The notes: a model not told the origin generated them from the sequence alone. Shown: positions 6,932-16,164, counted from the stretch's first letter. The stretch: DNA of 64,000 bases from Chlamydiota bacterium (GCA_903970125.1 CAJCHW010000154.1:1-64000), one strand, 5' to 3'. Program-made: numbers and translations.

Positions 6932-8496
6932 GCGGCCAGCGCGCTTCCGAGCGCCACCTCCGGCCGAAACGCGAGCGCAGCGGCCACGTGCTCGGCGCGC
7001 ACCCGCTCGCTGCCATTGAGGTCGGCCACCGTCCGTGCTACCCGCATCGTTCGGTGAGTTCCACGGACGCTGAGCAAGCCGCGCTCCTGAGCCGAGCACA
7101 GCATGGCTTCGCCGCGAGCATCCAGGCCTGTGTACTGCCGCACGAGTTTGACGTCCATGTGCGCGTTGGCCCCGATTCCCTGATCGGCAAAGCGGGCGAG
7201 CTGTCGTTCGCGCGCTTTGACCACGGCGCCTCGTGCTTGCGCCGAAGTGGTCTGAGCGACTGCACGCTCATCTGGGCCTACGCCGATCGGCCGGCGCCCT
7301 GCCCGTGCCGCGCGTTGCGGTGCCACGTGGACCAAAAGGTCGATGCGATCCAGCAACGGCCCGCTGAGTTTGCGGCGGTGGCGAGCCAGGTCAGCCTCGC
7401 TGCAGCGGCAGCGCTCAACCTCACCGGCATGCCCGCACGGGCACGGGTTCGTGGCACCAACAAGCATGAACCGGGCCGGATAGACCGCGGCGTGCTGCGC
7501 TCGTACAATCGCCACGCGCCCATCCTCAAGCGGCTGTCGGAGCGCCTCGATCGCGTGGCGGGAGAACTCTGAGAGCTCGTCCAAAAAAAGGACGCCATGG
7601 TGGGCCAGAACGACCTCCCCAAGTGACCCGTGGTGGGCGCCGCCAACAAGGCCCGCTGTCGTCGCGGTGTGGTGAGGGGCCCGAAAGGGTCGCCTGGTGA
7701 CCAGCCCGTCGCCGGCGTCGAGCTGTCCCGCGATGCTGTGTATGCGTGTGACCTCGATCGCCTCCGAGCGACTCAGCGGCGGCAGAATCGTGGGCAACCG
7801 CTGGGCGAGCATGGTCTTGCCGGTCCCCGGCGGCCCCACCAGCAAGACGTTGTGGCCTCCCGCAGCAGCTACCACCAGGGCTCTAACCGCATGTTGCTGA
7901 CCGGCGATGTCAGCCAGATCGGGTCCAGTGGGCGCGTTCTGGCGCGTGGAGGGCCGAGGCGCACTGGGCAGCCGGCCTGGCGGTCCGCCACAGGCGATGC
8001 GCGCCGCGGCCTCCAGGCGCTCGGCCACTGCGACCCTCAGTCCATCCACGAGCGCTGCCTCGCGTGCTCGCTCGGGGCCAAGCACCAGCGTGGTCAAACT
8101 CGCCGCGCGAGCGCTCTGGGCGACCGCCAGTGTCCCTTGGCACGCGCGTACCTGGCCGTCGAGTGCAAGCTCGCCAAAGAACGCCATGTTGTCGAAAGCG
8201 GGATGGGGGAGCTGGCCGCTGGCCGCGAGTACCGCTATCGCGATCGCCAGGTCTAGGCCGGCGCCGGCTTTGCGCGTGTCACTGGGGGCCAGGTTGGCGG
8301 TGATGCGCCTGCCCGGGAACTCGTAACCCGCATTGAGAATCGCCGCGTGGACCCGGTCGCGCGCCTCGCGCACTGCAGCATCGGCGAGGCCAACGATCGT
8401 GAAGGCCGGAAGTCCTGTGCGGATGTCGACCTCGACGATCACCGGCCGTGCCTCCAGCCCTTCGATCGTGAACGAGTGTGCCCGTGCCAACATCAT
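6928..8496 (-). CDS. comM: ComM/YifB-family AAA+ helicase (Mg-chelatase-like)
   Basis: A 522-aa protein of usual family length. The N-terminal Lon-protease-like domain begins ARAHSFTIEGLEARPVIVEV and includes PAFTIVGLADAAVREARDRV. The AAA+ core has Walker A GPPGTGKTMLAQRLP and Walker B GVLFLDELSEF. A cysteine cluster follows (NPCPCGHAGEVERCRC) and then the C-terminal Mg-chelatase-like lid. In Vibrio, ComM is a hexameric helicase that promotes branch migration during natural transformation. It overlaps dprA by four bases. An upstream yraN gene, often present, is absent here. The two genes hint at transformation ability, but DprA and ComM are also widespread in non-competent bacteria. Confidence 0.93.
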   Translation of the reverse strand: MMLARAHSFTIEGLEARPVIVEVDIRTGLPAFTIVGLADAAVREARDRVHAAILNAGYEFPGRRITANLAPSDTRKAGAGLDLAIAIAVLAASGQLPHPAFDNMAFFGELALDGQVRACQGTLAVAQSARAASLTTLVLGPERAREAALVDGLRVAVAERLEAAARIACGGPPGRLPSAPRPSTRQNAPTGPDLADIAGQQHAVRALVVAAAGGHNVLLVGPPGTGKTMLAQRLPTILPPLSRSEAIEVTRIHSIAGQLDAGDGLVTRRPFRAPHHTATTAGLVGGAHHGSLGEVVLAHHGVLFLDELSEFSRHAIEALRQPLEDGRVAIVRAQHAAVYPARFMLVGATNPCPCGHAGEVERCRCSEADLARHRRKLSGPLLDRIDLLVHVAPQRAARAGRRPIGVGPDERAVAQTTSAQARGAVVKARERQLARFADQGIGANAHMDVKLVRQYTGLDARGEAMLCSAQERGLLSVRGTHRTMRVARTVADLNGSERVRAEHVAAALAFRPEVALGSALAA

Positions 8497-8629
8497 TGCC
8501 TCCGCGTAGTCGTGGTGAATTTGCGCCGACGACCGTACGCCGCACCTGGGATGGGACGCTCGCGTTCTGGCAAGCTGGCGTCCGATCGCTCTTGGTGTCG
8601 TGATTGGCGCGTACCGCGACTTGGACGCA

Positions 8630-8660
8630 CCAAAGAGGCCGGCTATGCCGGCCTCTTTGG
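8630..8660 (-). terminator. Perfect hairpin, likely terminator of the NlpC/P60 gene
   Basis: A 14-bp perfect stem (CCAAAGAGGCCGGC / GCCGGCCTCTTTGG) with a three-base loop lies 44 bp past the stop of the gene at 8704-10200. It has no long T-run. The rest of 8497-8703 shows nothing recognisable and presumably carries the comM promoter. Confidence 0.6.
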
Positions 8661-8703
8661 AAATGCTTGGATGTGACGTCTCGGCTTGCGGCCGGCGTGC
8701 GGC

Positions 8704-10200
8704 CTACTCGCCTGCGGGATGGCGCTCGACGAAGTCGCCGCCGTCGTCCCCGGGCGAGCTTGACCACCGCGACCCGTGTTCAGCGAGGGCCACCGTGTCG
8801 AAGCGCCGGCCATTGACGACCATGTACGCGTGTTCAGCGTTGGCGTAAATGGTGATGTGCTTGCCCGGACCAGCTTCGCCGTAGGACTCAAGGCCTGTGG
8901 AATCCTCGGGCGCGTTGAGCAACCCACCACCGTGCAGCGCGTAGGAAACCGACCCTGAGCAGTCGTAACCGTCGGACTCAAACGACCCGTGGCCGCCACC
9001 GTAGACATACGGCCGAGTGGCGATTTCGTTGGCAGCTGCTTCGACGCGGGACACCACACCTTCGCCTGTGCCGCCGCTGCTGCTTTCTCCGCCACCAGTG
9101 CTCACTGCACTGGACGGCGCTGTCGTGTCCTCTTGTGCAACTGCTGTGGTACCGCCGTTGCCGTCGTCCACATAGCCTGGATCGTCAACGGAGGCGGCGC
9201 GAGCAACCCCAGCCGTCGCTTCGCCCTGTCCGGCTGTGCTTGCAGCCGGGGCCGGTTCGGGTTCCGGCGGGGGCGGGATCGCCGATGCCGGCGGGACCAG
9301 GGTGGGACCGTTTGGCAGATCCATCGCGGCCCAGGTTTCCGGGCCCACGGTGCCGTCCACATGCAGCCCGTGGCTCTGCTGGAAAGCCTCGATCGCCGTG
9401 TACGTTTCCGTGCCGAAGTCGCCGTCGGCCTGGACGCCCACTGCAGCCTGAGCGAGCGCTACCGAGTCTTCGAGTGACAACGCTTGCGCGGGCGCGCCTG
9501 CGGCAAGCGCGGCGCTGGTCTTGGCGCCGACGATGCCGTCGACTTGGAGTCCGTGGGTGGCCTGGTACTTGAAGACTGCTGCCTGGGTCTCCGGGCCGAA
9601 GTTGCCGTCAGCCTTGACCCCGAGCGCTTCTTGGAGCTTTCGCACCTGGTAACCCTTGCTGCCGGCATCGAGCGTGATCTGATGTTCGGTTGTGGTCGGC
9701 GGCGGTGCAGCCGTGGCACCAGTGTGCTGTGCAGCGGTTGCTTCGCCCAGGTTTGCTGCTGGACCCACGGTCAGCGCTACAAGCGTGCCCAACGAGAGAC
9801 GCTTGGCGCGGCTACCCGTCGGCACAAAGCGCAGCTCGGCAGCGCGCCGGCGCGCGCGTGAGCGCCCCAGCGAGAGCTCCCAAAGGTCTGCGTCAGCCAG
9901 GTCTCGAGCGCGCGCGATTTCAGGCGCCGTGCGTGCACGCACGGGCCGCAGCGAGCGACTGCGCAGTATTGGTGCAAAGCCGGTGGAGTGCACGTCCGAC
10001 GACGAGGCCGTGGCGCGCGCTCGTGCGGATACGTTGCGGACGGCCGAGTTTGGTGGGCCGTTGCGGGGCTGTGGGCCGTTCAGATGCTTGGCGGCACTGC
10101 GAGCGCCACCCGTACGTCTACGGGCACGGGTGCGGTTCAGCGAGGCCTCCCAAAGCTCAGGTGCAGCAAGGTCACGCGGAGATCCCGACATGGCAGACAC
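8704..10200 (-). CDS. Secreted NlpC/P60-like peptidoglycan hydrolase with two peptidoglycan-binding domains
   Basis: A 498-aa protein. Two copies of an E/D-L-W-E-x-S-L-x-R-x-RARRR motif lie at residues 15-29 and 105-119. A hydrophobic stretch at about 135-150 (LSLGTLVALTVGPAANL) could be an internal signal or anchor. Two PG_binding_1 units follow at about 176-232 (GSKGYQVRKLQEALGVKADG) and 244-295, then a Pro/Ala/Ser-rich linker and a C-terminal NlpC/P60-type fold. In that fold Cys414 (GYDCSGSVSYAL) and His457 (AEHAYMVV) are the likely catalytic pair. It should cleave cell-wall peptides. GTG 10200 is four bases after AAAGGA; ATG 10191 is the alternative. A c-di-AMP riboswitch precedes it, so the second messenger probably controls its expression. 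Confidence 0.88.
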   Translation of the reverse strand: MSAMSGSPRDLAAPELWEASLNRTRARRRTGGARSAAKHLNGPQPRNGPPNSAVRNVSARARATASSSDVHSTGFAPILRSRSLRPVRARTAPEIARARDLADADLWELSLGRSRARRRAAELRFVPTGSRAKRLSLGTLVALTVGPAANLGEATAAQHTGATAAPPPTTTEHQITLDAGSKGYQVRKLQEALGVKADGNFGPETQAAVFKYQATHGLQVDGIVGAKTSAALAAGAPAQALSLEDSVALAQAAVGVQADGDFGTETYTAIEAFQQSHGLHVDGTVGPETWAAMDLPNGPTLVPPASAIPPPPEPEPAPAASTAGQGEATAGVARAASVDDPGYVDDGNGGTTAVAQEDTTAPSSAVSTGGGESSSGGTGEGVVSRVEAAANEIATRPYVYGGGHGSFESDGYDCSGSVSYALHGGGLLNAPEDSTGLESYGEAGPGKHITIYANAEHAYMVVNGRRFDTVALAEHGSRWSSSPGDDGGDFVERHPAGE

Positions 10201-10229
10201 GGCGTCCTTTCGGTGTTTCTGGGTTGATG

Positions 10230-10400
10230 GCGCCTACGGGGTTAGCTGACGGGCTCGCGCTTTAGCGCTACGCCACAAATGTGGCGATTCGCCCCAGCGG
10301 CCGCTTACCGCACCGAAACTCTTCGGTGAGTCGGCAGTGCCGACCGCATTGGGTCCCCCGATCTCCCCTCCCAGAGGAAGAGAGACTCGGCTGAATCGCG
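10230..10400 (-). promoter_or_regulatory. Cyclic di-AMP riboswitch (ydaO/yuaA class)
   Basis: The minus-strand leader of the peptidoglycan-hydrolase gene carries the hallmark blocks of the ydaO motif in order. CAGCCGAGTC opens it and GGGGGACCCAATG follows. Then TGGGGCGAATCGCC pairs with GGCGTAGCGC, and the 3' signature is GCCCGTCAGCTAACCCCG followed by TAGGCGCC. It ends about 30 bases before the start codon. This class binds c-di-AMP and is known upstream of actinobacterial cell-wall hydrolases, usually switching them off at high c-di-AMP. The exact 5' limit is approximate. Confidence 0.9.
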
Positions 10401-10458
10401 CAGGAGACTAGCACGTCACTTCGCAAAATGCATCCCGCTTGCAGGGATGTCGTGATTT

Positions 10459-12030
10459 TCAGCGACGGCGAGCCTGGTGCAGCGTGACCAATGCGGCGCT
10501 GCTCGGTGCCATCGTCACTGACAACGAGCCGGCAGTTCCGGAGACAGCGGCCAGCGGGAGCTTCGGGGCCCACGTGCCGGAAGCGCCGACTTCGGTGCCC
10601 CCGAGCAGGATCCGCGCTGCCGCGCCTGTGGACGGGCCTGTGAGCGGCAGGACGCTCCCGGCGACGTATCCGGCAGGTACGTGCAGATGTACGCGCACCG
10701 AGGACGCTCCGGATTCGTCGAAGTCGACCAACGCGAGCCTCATCGGGGCGCCTCGACTTTTTGACTCCAGGAAGGCACCGGCGCTCAACTCGGCACCTCC
10801 CTTGACCCTTGTTGGCAGCGGTTGCGAGCCGACAAGCTGCGAAGTCAAAAGCAGCGCGTACCACTCCGGATTGGCGTGTAGCGATGCGGCGGCTAGGCCG
10901 CCCGCTGAGCTATGTGTGTTCGTCGCGGTTGTCTGGGCGGCACTTGGCGCTGGGGAAGGAGAAGGCGGCAGCACCAACGGGCTGTAGGCAAGGGGCTCGG
11001 TGAGCAGATCGTGAAAGTTCAAGCCCGCAAGTCCCACTTGCATCGCGCGCTCGGTCCAATCCACCGCCCACAGAGCCGACGCGAGCGTGTTGCTAACACC
11101 CGCCTGCCCGCGGCAGGAGACGTCGTTGGTCTCATCCAGACGTAAGCGCTCGCCGCTGGCGCGCTCGATCTTGAGCAGGCGCCCGAGCATGGTGCTCTCC
11201 TGGGTGCGCAGCGCGGGGCTGAGCAGTTCCGCGAGGTGCACCCGGAAGCCACCGCAGCTGCTCAAGGGGTAGTAGTGGTCGGTGACAAGCGTCGGGTCAA
11301 GCACCGCGGCAGCCTGCACCCACGGCAGGGGTGGTATGCCGCTCGAGGCGTCCGGAGCCACGATCGAGACCCCCGGGGCCGCATGGGCAATGGCTTTGCG
11401 GTAGGCCATGTACTGCTGCTTGTATTCGGCGAAGCTCCAGTTCTGACCGCGCAGGCCTTCGCGCGCATAACGGTCGGGCTCGTTTCCGATCTCGATCCCC
11501 TCCAGATCGGCACCCAGGAGTCGGTTTGCCGCGGCGGCCTCTTGTGCTGCGGCCGCCGGGTCGTAGTGACCGAGGTTCACGGTCAGCAGCACTCGCCATC
11601 CGGATTTCTTCGATAGGGCAGCGATTCCAGCCAGGTCGCTTGGGGAGATCACCGTGTGGGCCCACCGCGGGGTGCCGCCTTTATTCGCATGCCATGCGAC
11701 AAAGGCGTCTGCGCTGTCTCCTCCCAAACGGAGGACCCCCTTGCCAAGCGAGCGCATCAGCGCGGCGAGGTTGCCGGTGTTGCCGTATTGCGCAAGCAGG
11801 GGAATCGCCGAGGCCTCAAACGAGAGCCCCATAAAATCCGCCGCCACCTTGGGCCCGCGCACGGCGGTGCTCACCGTTACGGTCGCCTGCCCATCGCTTG
11901 CCGTTCCCGAGGCGGTGGCCTGGTGAACGCCTGCCCTGCTGCTAAACGCGCCGGCCGCCCACGCGCCTAAGAGAGCCACTACAACAACGGCAGCGATCGC
12001 GCTCGCGAGTTGGCGGCCTCCGATTCGCAC
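10459..12030 (-). CDS. Secreted glycoside hydrolase, GH79 (heparanase/beta-glucuronidase)-like
   Basis: A 523-aa protein with an N-terminal signal or anchor helix (LASAIAAVVVVALLGAWAAG). A (beta/alpha)8 glycosidase domain follows, with GLSFEASAIPLL, VLRLGGDSADAF and GIEIGNEPD, where Glu184 is the likely acid/base. RLRLDETNDVSCRG contains Glu300, the likely nucleophile. The C-terminal part from about 400 is a beta-sandwich of the kind found in GH79 and clan-A relatives. It probably cleaves uronic-acid-containing or arabinogalactan-type glycans outside the cell; the substrate is unproven. The ATG start gives an ordinary signal sequence. It is transcribed divergently from the NHL lipoprotein with 77 bp between. 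Confidence 0.8.
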   Translation of the reverse strand: MRIGGRQLASAIAAVVVVALLGAWAAGAFSSRAGVHQATASGTASDGQATVTVSTAVRGPKVAADFMGLSFEASAIPLLAQYGNTGNLAALMRSLGKGVLRLGGDSADAFVAWHANKGGTPRWAHTVISPSDLAGIAALSKKSGWRVLLTVNLGHYDPAAAAQEAAAANRLLGADLEGIEIGNEPDRYAREGLRGQNWSFAEYKQQYMAYRKAIAHAAPGVSIVAPDASSGIPPLPWVQAAAVLDPTLVTDHYYPLSSCGGFRVHLAELLSPALRTQESTMLGRLLKIERASGERLRLDETNDVSCRGQAGVSNTLASALWAVDWTERAMQVGLAGLNFHDLLTEPLAYSPLVLPPSPSPAPSAAQTTATNTHSSAGGLAAASLHANPEWYALLLTSQLVGSQPLPTRVKGGAELSAGAFLESKSRGAPMRLALVDFDESGASSVRVHLHVPAGYVAGSVLPLTGPSTGAAARILLGGTEVGASGTWAPKLPLAAVSGTAGSLSVTMAPSSAALVTLHQARRR

Positions 12031-12107
12031 GACTTCGCAGCCTAGAGTGCCGCCCGCGACAAAGCCTGCAGAGTTCTCTGGCTCGGAGCAGTCAGAATGA
12101 CCCGCGC

Positions 12108-14231
12108 ATGACCCACTGCACGCCCGCGCGCGCCCCGAGCGGTGCGCACCGATACAAGGCCACCGTTCGGTTGCATTGTCTCGCGGCAGTGGTTTTGGGT
12201 GCCCTGACGCTGGCCGGTTGCGGCAGTGGCGGTGGCGGTGAACAGACGCTCGCGGTGTTTAGCTCAGGCGCTGGAAGCTGTCCTGGTGGGGCTCTCACAA
12301 CGGCTGGCACGCGCGCGCGCGCGGCCATGCAAAAAAACGGCGCCGCCGGCGTGCGCCGGTGTCCCTATACCTCGGTGGCAGCAATCGGCTCACCCGGCGA
12401 AGGTGTCTTTCGTCAGCCTGAGGCGCTTGCCGTCGCTGCGTCGGGACGGGTATACGTCGCCGATCAGTTCAGCCATCTCGTGCAGATGTTCTCCGTTGAT
12501 GGTGCGTTTGAGGGCCAGTGGGGGGCCGCCGGCTTAGGCAAGGGTCAGTTCGGCGCCGTGGGTGGCCTTGCCCTGGACGCCCAAGGCAACGTTTACCTCG
12601 TCGACTGCGGCGGCGACCGGATCGAGAAGTTCACTGCCGATGGGCGCTTCATCACCGCGTGGGGTAGCCGTGGGTCTCACGTTGGCCAGTTCGACTTCGG
12701 TGCCGGCGACGGGCCTGCCGATCCGCCAGGGGGAGGCATCGCGGTGGGCGCGGGTTATGTCTACGTCTCCGACACGGGCAATGACCGGATCGAGCGTTTT
12801 GCGCTCGACGGCTCTGGCGCCAAGGTCATCGCCGGTGCAGGCACTGGGCCCGGCGAGGTGCGCCGCCCGCAGGGACTGGCAGTGGGGTTGGCATCAACGG
12901 GCGCCTCCAGCCCAGGCAGGGCCAACACGGATCACGCGACTGCCGCCGAGCTGTACGTGGCCGACAACGGCAACGATCGCGTTCAGGAGCTCAGCCTCCA
13001 GGGGCGCTTCGTCGCCCAAGCGAGCACATTTGCGGCGACCCCCGATTCGTTTCAGAACCCCTACGACGTGGCCGTGAGTGGGGACTCTGTGTACGTAGTC
13101 GACGACAACCACGGCCGCATCGTCCGCTTCACGCGCGAGCTGGGGTTTGCGGGAGCGTTCGGCGGCGAAGGCAGCTACGAACTGACCAAGTTCATTCGCG
13201 CCGTGGCCACTGACAGCGCTGGACGCGTGTACGTGGCGGACGCGAGCGCCGACGATGTCGAGGTCTTCACTTCTGCTGGCGCTGGGTTGCATCGATGGGG
13301 GAGGTCCGGTATCGAGCCCGGCCAGTTCGTAGCGCCTGTGGACGTGGCGGCTGGAGTTGGCGGGGAGCTGCTCGTCGCCGAGGCGTACCGCGAAATCGTG
13401 CCACTACGGCGTGTCGGCTCGACGTTGAGTTATCGCGCCCACATCGTTTACGACTCGCCGTGGTCAAGCGGTGGCGGGGTTACGCTCGGCGCTCACTTCT
13501 TCAGCCCCACCGGCCTGGCGTTTGCTTCCGACGGGAGCGTGTGGGTGAGCGACCGCAATAACGATCTGTTGCGACACTTGAACCCCGCGGGCCGATTGAT
13601 CGGGGCGACAGGAGGCGAAGTGGCGGCCGAGGCCAGGGCGGGCATTCGCGTGGAACCGGCGAACATCGTCGAACCACATGGGGTGGCCATCGACAATGCC
13701 GGCGACCTCATCGTGGCGGATACCGGTAGCAACGAGGTCGATGAGCTGACAGCCGACGGCCGGCCGTTGGCTGCATGGTCGGCGATCGGCGGCGATGCTC
13801 GCAGAGGTGGGCACTCGACCGCGAGTGCCAGCGGCTTTCGACATCCGCTCGCGGTCGCGGCGGCGCCCAATGGCGACATCTACGTGGCCGACACAGGCAA
13901 CGACCGGGTCGAGGTCGTAAGCGATCGCGGGCGCCTTGAGGCGATGTTTGGCGGCCCGGGCACAGCACTGGGGCGGTTCGAGTACCCCGACGGTATCGCG
14001 GTCGGGCGCGAAGGGAACGTGTTCGTGGCCGACGGCAAGCTGGCACGCATACAGGAGTTCAACGCTAACGGGCATCTGCTCGCCGCTTGGGGAACCGAGG
14101 GCACTGCGTTGGGAGACTTCGATGAACCGACGGGTTTGGCGATCGACTGCCTTGGCGACCTCACGGTGGCCGACACAGCCAACAACCGGGTGCAGGTATT
14201 TACGGCGGTCGCAGCTCCTTGCAGCGGGTGA
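12108..14231 (+). CDS. NHL-repeat lipoprotein
   Basis: A 707-aa exported protein. An Arg-rich n-region, a hydrophobic core and the lipobox LTLAGC predict lipidation at about Cys38. The mature part consists of NHL beta-propeller repeats with the typical [VIL]-[YFW]-V-[AS]-D-x-x-x-[ND]-R-[IV]-x-x-[FL] strand. I count twelve, from VYVADQFSHLVQMF to LTVADTANNRVQVF, enough for two six-bladed propellers. Irregular inserts sit between repeats 3-4 and 7-8. NHL propellers bind proteins or carbohydrates, and some relatives are lyases (peptidyl-hydroxyglycine lyase). No catalytic residues were identified, so the role is likely binding at the outer face of the membrane. Confidence 0.85.
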   Translation: MTHCTPARAPSGAHRYKATVRLHCLAAVVLGALTLAGCGSGGGGEQTLAVFSSGAGSCPGGALTTAGTRARAAMQKNGAAGVRRCPYTSVAAIGSPGEGVFRQPEALAVAASGRVYVADQFSHLVQMFSVDGAFEGQWGAAGLGKGQFGAVGGLALDAQGNVYLVDCGGDRIEKFTADGRFITAWGSRGSHVGQFDFGAGDGPADPPGGGIAVGAGYVYVSDTGNDRIERFALDGSGAKVIAGAGTGPGEVRRPQGLAVGLASTGASSPGRANTDHATAAELYVADNGNDRVQELSLQGRFVAQASTFAATPDSFQNPYDVAVSGDSVYVVDDNHGRIVRFTRELGFAGAFGGEGSYELTKFIRAVATDSAGRVYVADASADDVEVFTSAGAGLHRWGRSGIEPGQFVAPVDVAAGVGGELLVAEAYREIVPLRRVGSTLSYRAHIVYDSPWSSGGGVTLGAHFFSPTGLAFASDGSVWVSDRNNDLLRHLNPAGRLIGATGGEVAAEARAGIRVEPANIVEPHGVAIDNAGDLIVADTGSNEVDELTADGRPLAAWSAIGGDARRGGHSTASASGFRHPLAVAAAPNGDIYVADTGNDRVEVVSDRGRLEAMFGGPGTALGRFEYPDGIAVGREGNVFVADGKLARIQEFNANGHLLAAWGTEGTALGDFDEPTGLAIDCLGDLTVADTANNRVQVFTAVAAPCSG

Positions 14232-14345
14232 CGGGAGGGGGCGTGTCTGACCGCGTTGGCACTGGCCGCGAGTCGTGTTCTCGACCGCCCGGCTAGGGCC
14301 GCTTGCGGGCATCAAGGCGCCGTGCGGCGCTGCCGATAGACCAGG

Positions 14346-16052
14346 GTGGTGGCCTCCTTTGACGATGATCCTCTGAACGCACCGGGCACCGAGGGTGGCG
14401 GCGTGGTACCACGCTTGGGTTCGACAGTGGCGCCGGGCTCCAACCCGTTTCCTCGGCCGGAGGACTTTGGCGCTACCAACACCGCGCCGCCCCCCGCGGA
14501 AGCGCCGAGCGTGGCGCCGTCCACCGAATACCAGCTGCCCAGTGGCGGCTCATCGCAGGCCCCAGCTGCGGATCCGACAGAGCTGCCCAGCGGCGTCCCG
14601 GCGGAGGATCCGCTGCGGCGGACCCCGGTGACGCCGCCGAGCTCACCGGCGGACCCTGCCGCCGGGCACTGGGGAGGCGGCGGTGCAGGCGGCGTACAAG
14701 GCGGGTTTGGCAACACGGCAACCCCTGCCGCGCAGCCGACGAGCAAAGATCACACGGCGCTCGCTATAGCGGCGTTGGCTTCGCTGCCCAAGGCTTCAAC
14801 CCTTGTCTTTGATCGCGAGCTCCGATACACGGTTGCCGCCGGCCGGGCCCCTGGGCACCACGGGCTAAAGCCGGACGAACTTGAAGGCCAGCCTGCCGAG
14901 GTGGTCCTGGGGCCGGACTGGTGGGAGATCTACGGGCCGCTGTACCGGGCGGCCCTTGACGGCGAGTCGCGCTCGCTGGAGATCTGGTCCAACGATGGCA
15001 CCCGTTGCTACCTGATCGAGGCCGGCCCGCTGCACGACGGCGACCACGAGGTGGCCGGAGGCTTGGCTGTGTTTCGGGACATCACGCGGCGCAAGCGCGT
15101 CGACGAGGCCAGATACGAGGCTGAAGAGCGCTTCGAGCTGCTGTTTGAGCAGAGTCCGATCGGGATGGCGCTGTTGTCCCTGGAAGGGCGCTGGGTGCGT
15201 GTCAACCCCACGCTTGTCGAGATCACGGGCCATACGTCGGAGATCCTGGGCGGAAGCTCACTGCAGGAGTTGACCTACCCCGATGACCGTTCCAACGACT
15301 CCGACCAACTGCGCGCGCTGGTCGGAGGAGACCTCAGCGAATACCACGTCGAGAAGCGCCTGTTTCACGCCCGCGGCCACGTGATCAACGTGGTCCTGTG
15401 GGTGTCCGTGGTGCGCGACCGCGCGGGCAAGCCGCAGAACCTGATTGCGCAGGTTCAGGAGATCACCGAGCGCAAGCTGATGGAGCAACGGGTGCGCTCT
15501 CTAGCCGAGCACGATCCGCTGACGGGACTGTGTAACCGGCGGCTGTTCGAACACGAACTCGGCACGCAGGTGGACCGCGAGCGCCGGGGAACACTGGGCG
15601 GCAGGCGCGCCAGCGACGGCTCGGCTCTGCTGATCATAGATCTCGACAATTTCAGGAAGGTCAACGAAAGCGCCGGCCATAGGACGGGCGACGAGTTGCT
15701 CAAGGCGATCGGTGGCGCGCTGCAGGAGCGCCTGCGCGGGACCGATCTGATTGCGCGGCTTGACGGCGACGAATTCGGGGTGCTGTTGCGCGGGACACCG
15801 CTGAATGCCGCCGAAGCCGTCGCCAAAGGCCTGGGCGGGGTGGTCGCCGACTGCGGTCTCGAAAACAGCGGTCGTCAGGTGAGCTGCACGGCAAGCATCG
15901 GAGTGGCCGCCATTGCCGCGGACACCTCAGACCAGGAGTCGGTGCGTGTTGCAGCCGAACAGGCGATGTACAAGCAGAAGCTCGATAAGCGCCGTGCGTA
16001 TGTGAGCGAGGAACCGGTTGGTTCCGAGCTTCGCCCGGACGGGTTCGACTGA
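14346..16052 (+). CDS. PAS-PAS-GGDEF diguanylate cyclase
   Basis: A 568-aa cytoplasmic protein. The first ~135 residues are Pro/Ser/Gly-rich and disordered, with no membrane segment. PAS 1 (about 148-240) ends FRDITRRKRVDEARY, and PAS 2 (about 250-375, LLFEQSPIGMALLSLEGRWV) ends VQEITERKLMEQRV. A GGDEF domain follows from EHDPLTGLCNRRLFEHEL. The active-site loop is DGDEF instead of GGDEF, and an RGTD inhibitory-site motif (RxxD) sits exactly five residues before it. It should make c-di-GMP in response to a signal sensed by PAS, provided the altered first Gly is tolerated. The GTG start at 14346 has no clear ribosome-binding site; no EAL domain is present. Confidence 0.88.
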   Translation: MVASFDDDPLNAPGTEGGGVVPRLGSTVAPGSNPFPRPEDFGATNTAPPPAEAPSVAPSTEYQLPSGGSSQAPAADPTELPSGVPAEDPLRRTPVTPPSSPADPAAGHWGGGGAGGVQGGFGNTATPAAQPTSKDHTALAIAALASLPKASTLVFDRELRYTVAAGRAPGHHGLKPDELEGQPAEVVLGPDWWEIYGPLYRAALDGESRSLEIWSNDGTRCYLIEAGPLHDGDHEVAGGLAVFRDITRRKRVDEARYEAEERFELLFEQSPIGMALLSLEGRWVRVNPTLVEITGHTSEILGGSSLQELTYPDDRSNDSDQLRALVGGDLSEYHVEKRLFHARGHVINVVLWVSVVRDRAGKPQNLIAQVQEITERKLMEQRVRSLAEHDPLTGLCNRRLFEHELGTQVDRERRGTLGGRRASDGSALLIIDLDNFRKVNESAGHRTGDELLKAIGGALQERLRGTDLIARLDGDEFGVLLRGTPLNAAEAVAKGLGGVVADCGLENSGRQVSCTASIGVAAIAADTSDQESVRVAAEQAMYKQKLDKRRAYVSEEPVGSELRPDGFD

Positions 16053-16164
16053 CGTTCCAGCGGTCTGTCGCCGGCCTCGCGCTGCGGCGCGTTATGGCCG
16101 ATCTGCGCTGACCCGCTCGGGGGGGCTGGTTTGGCGTCCGACAGCTGCCGTAACGTGATCTAGC

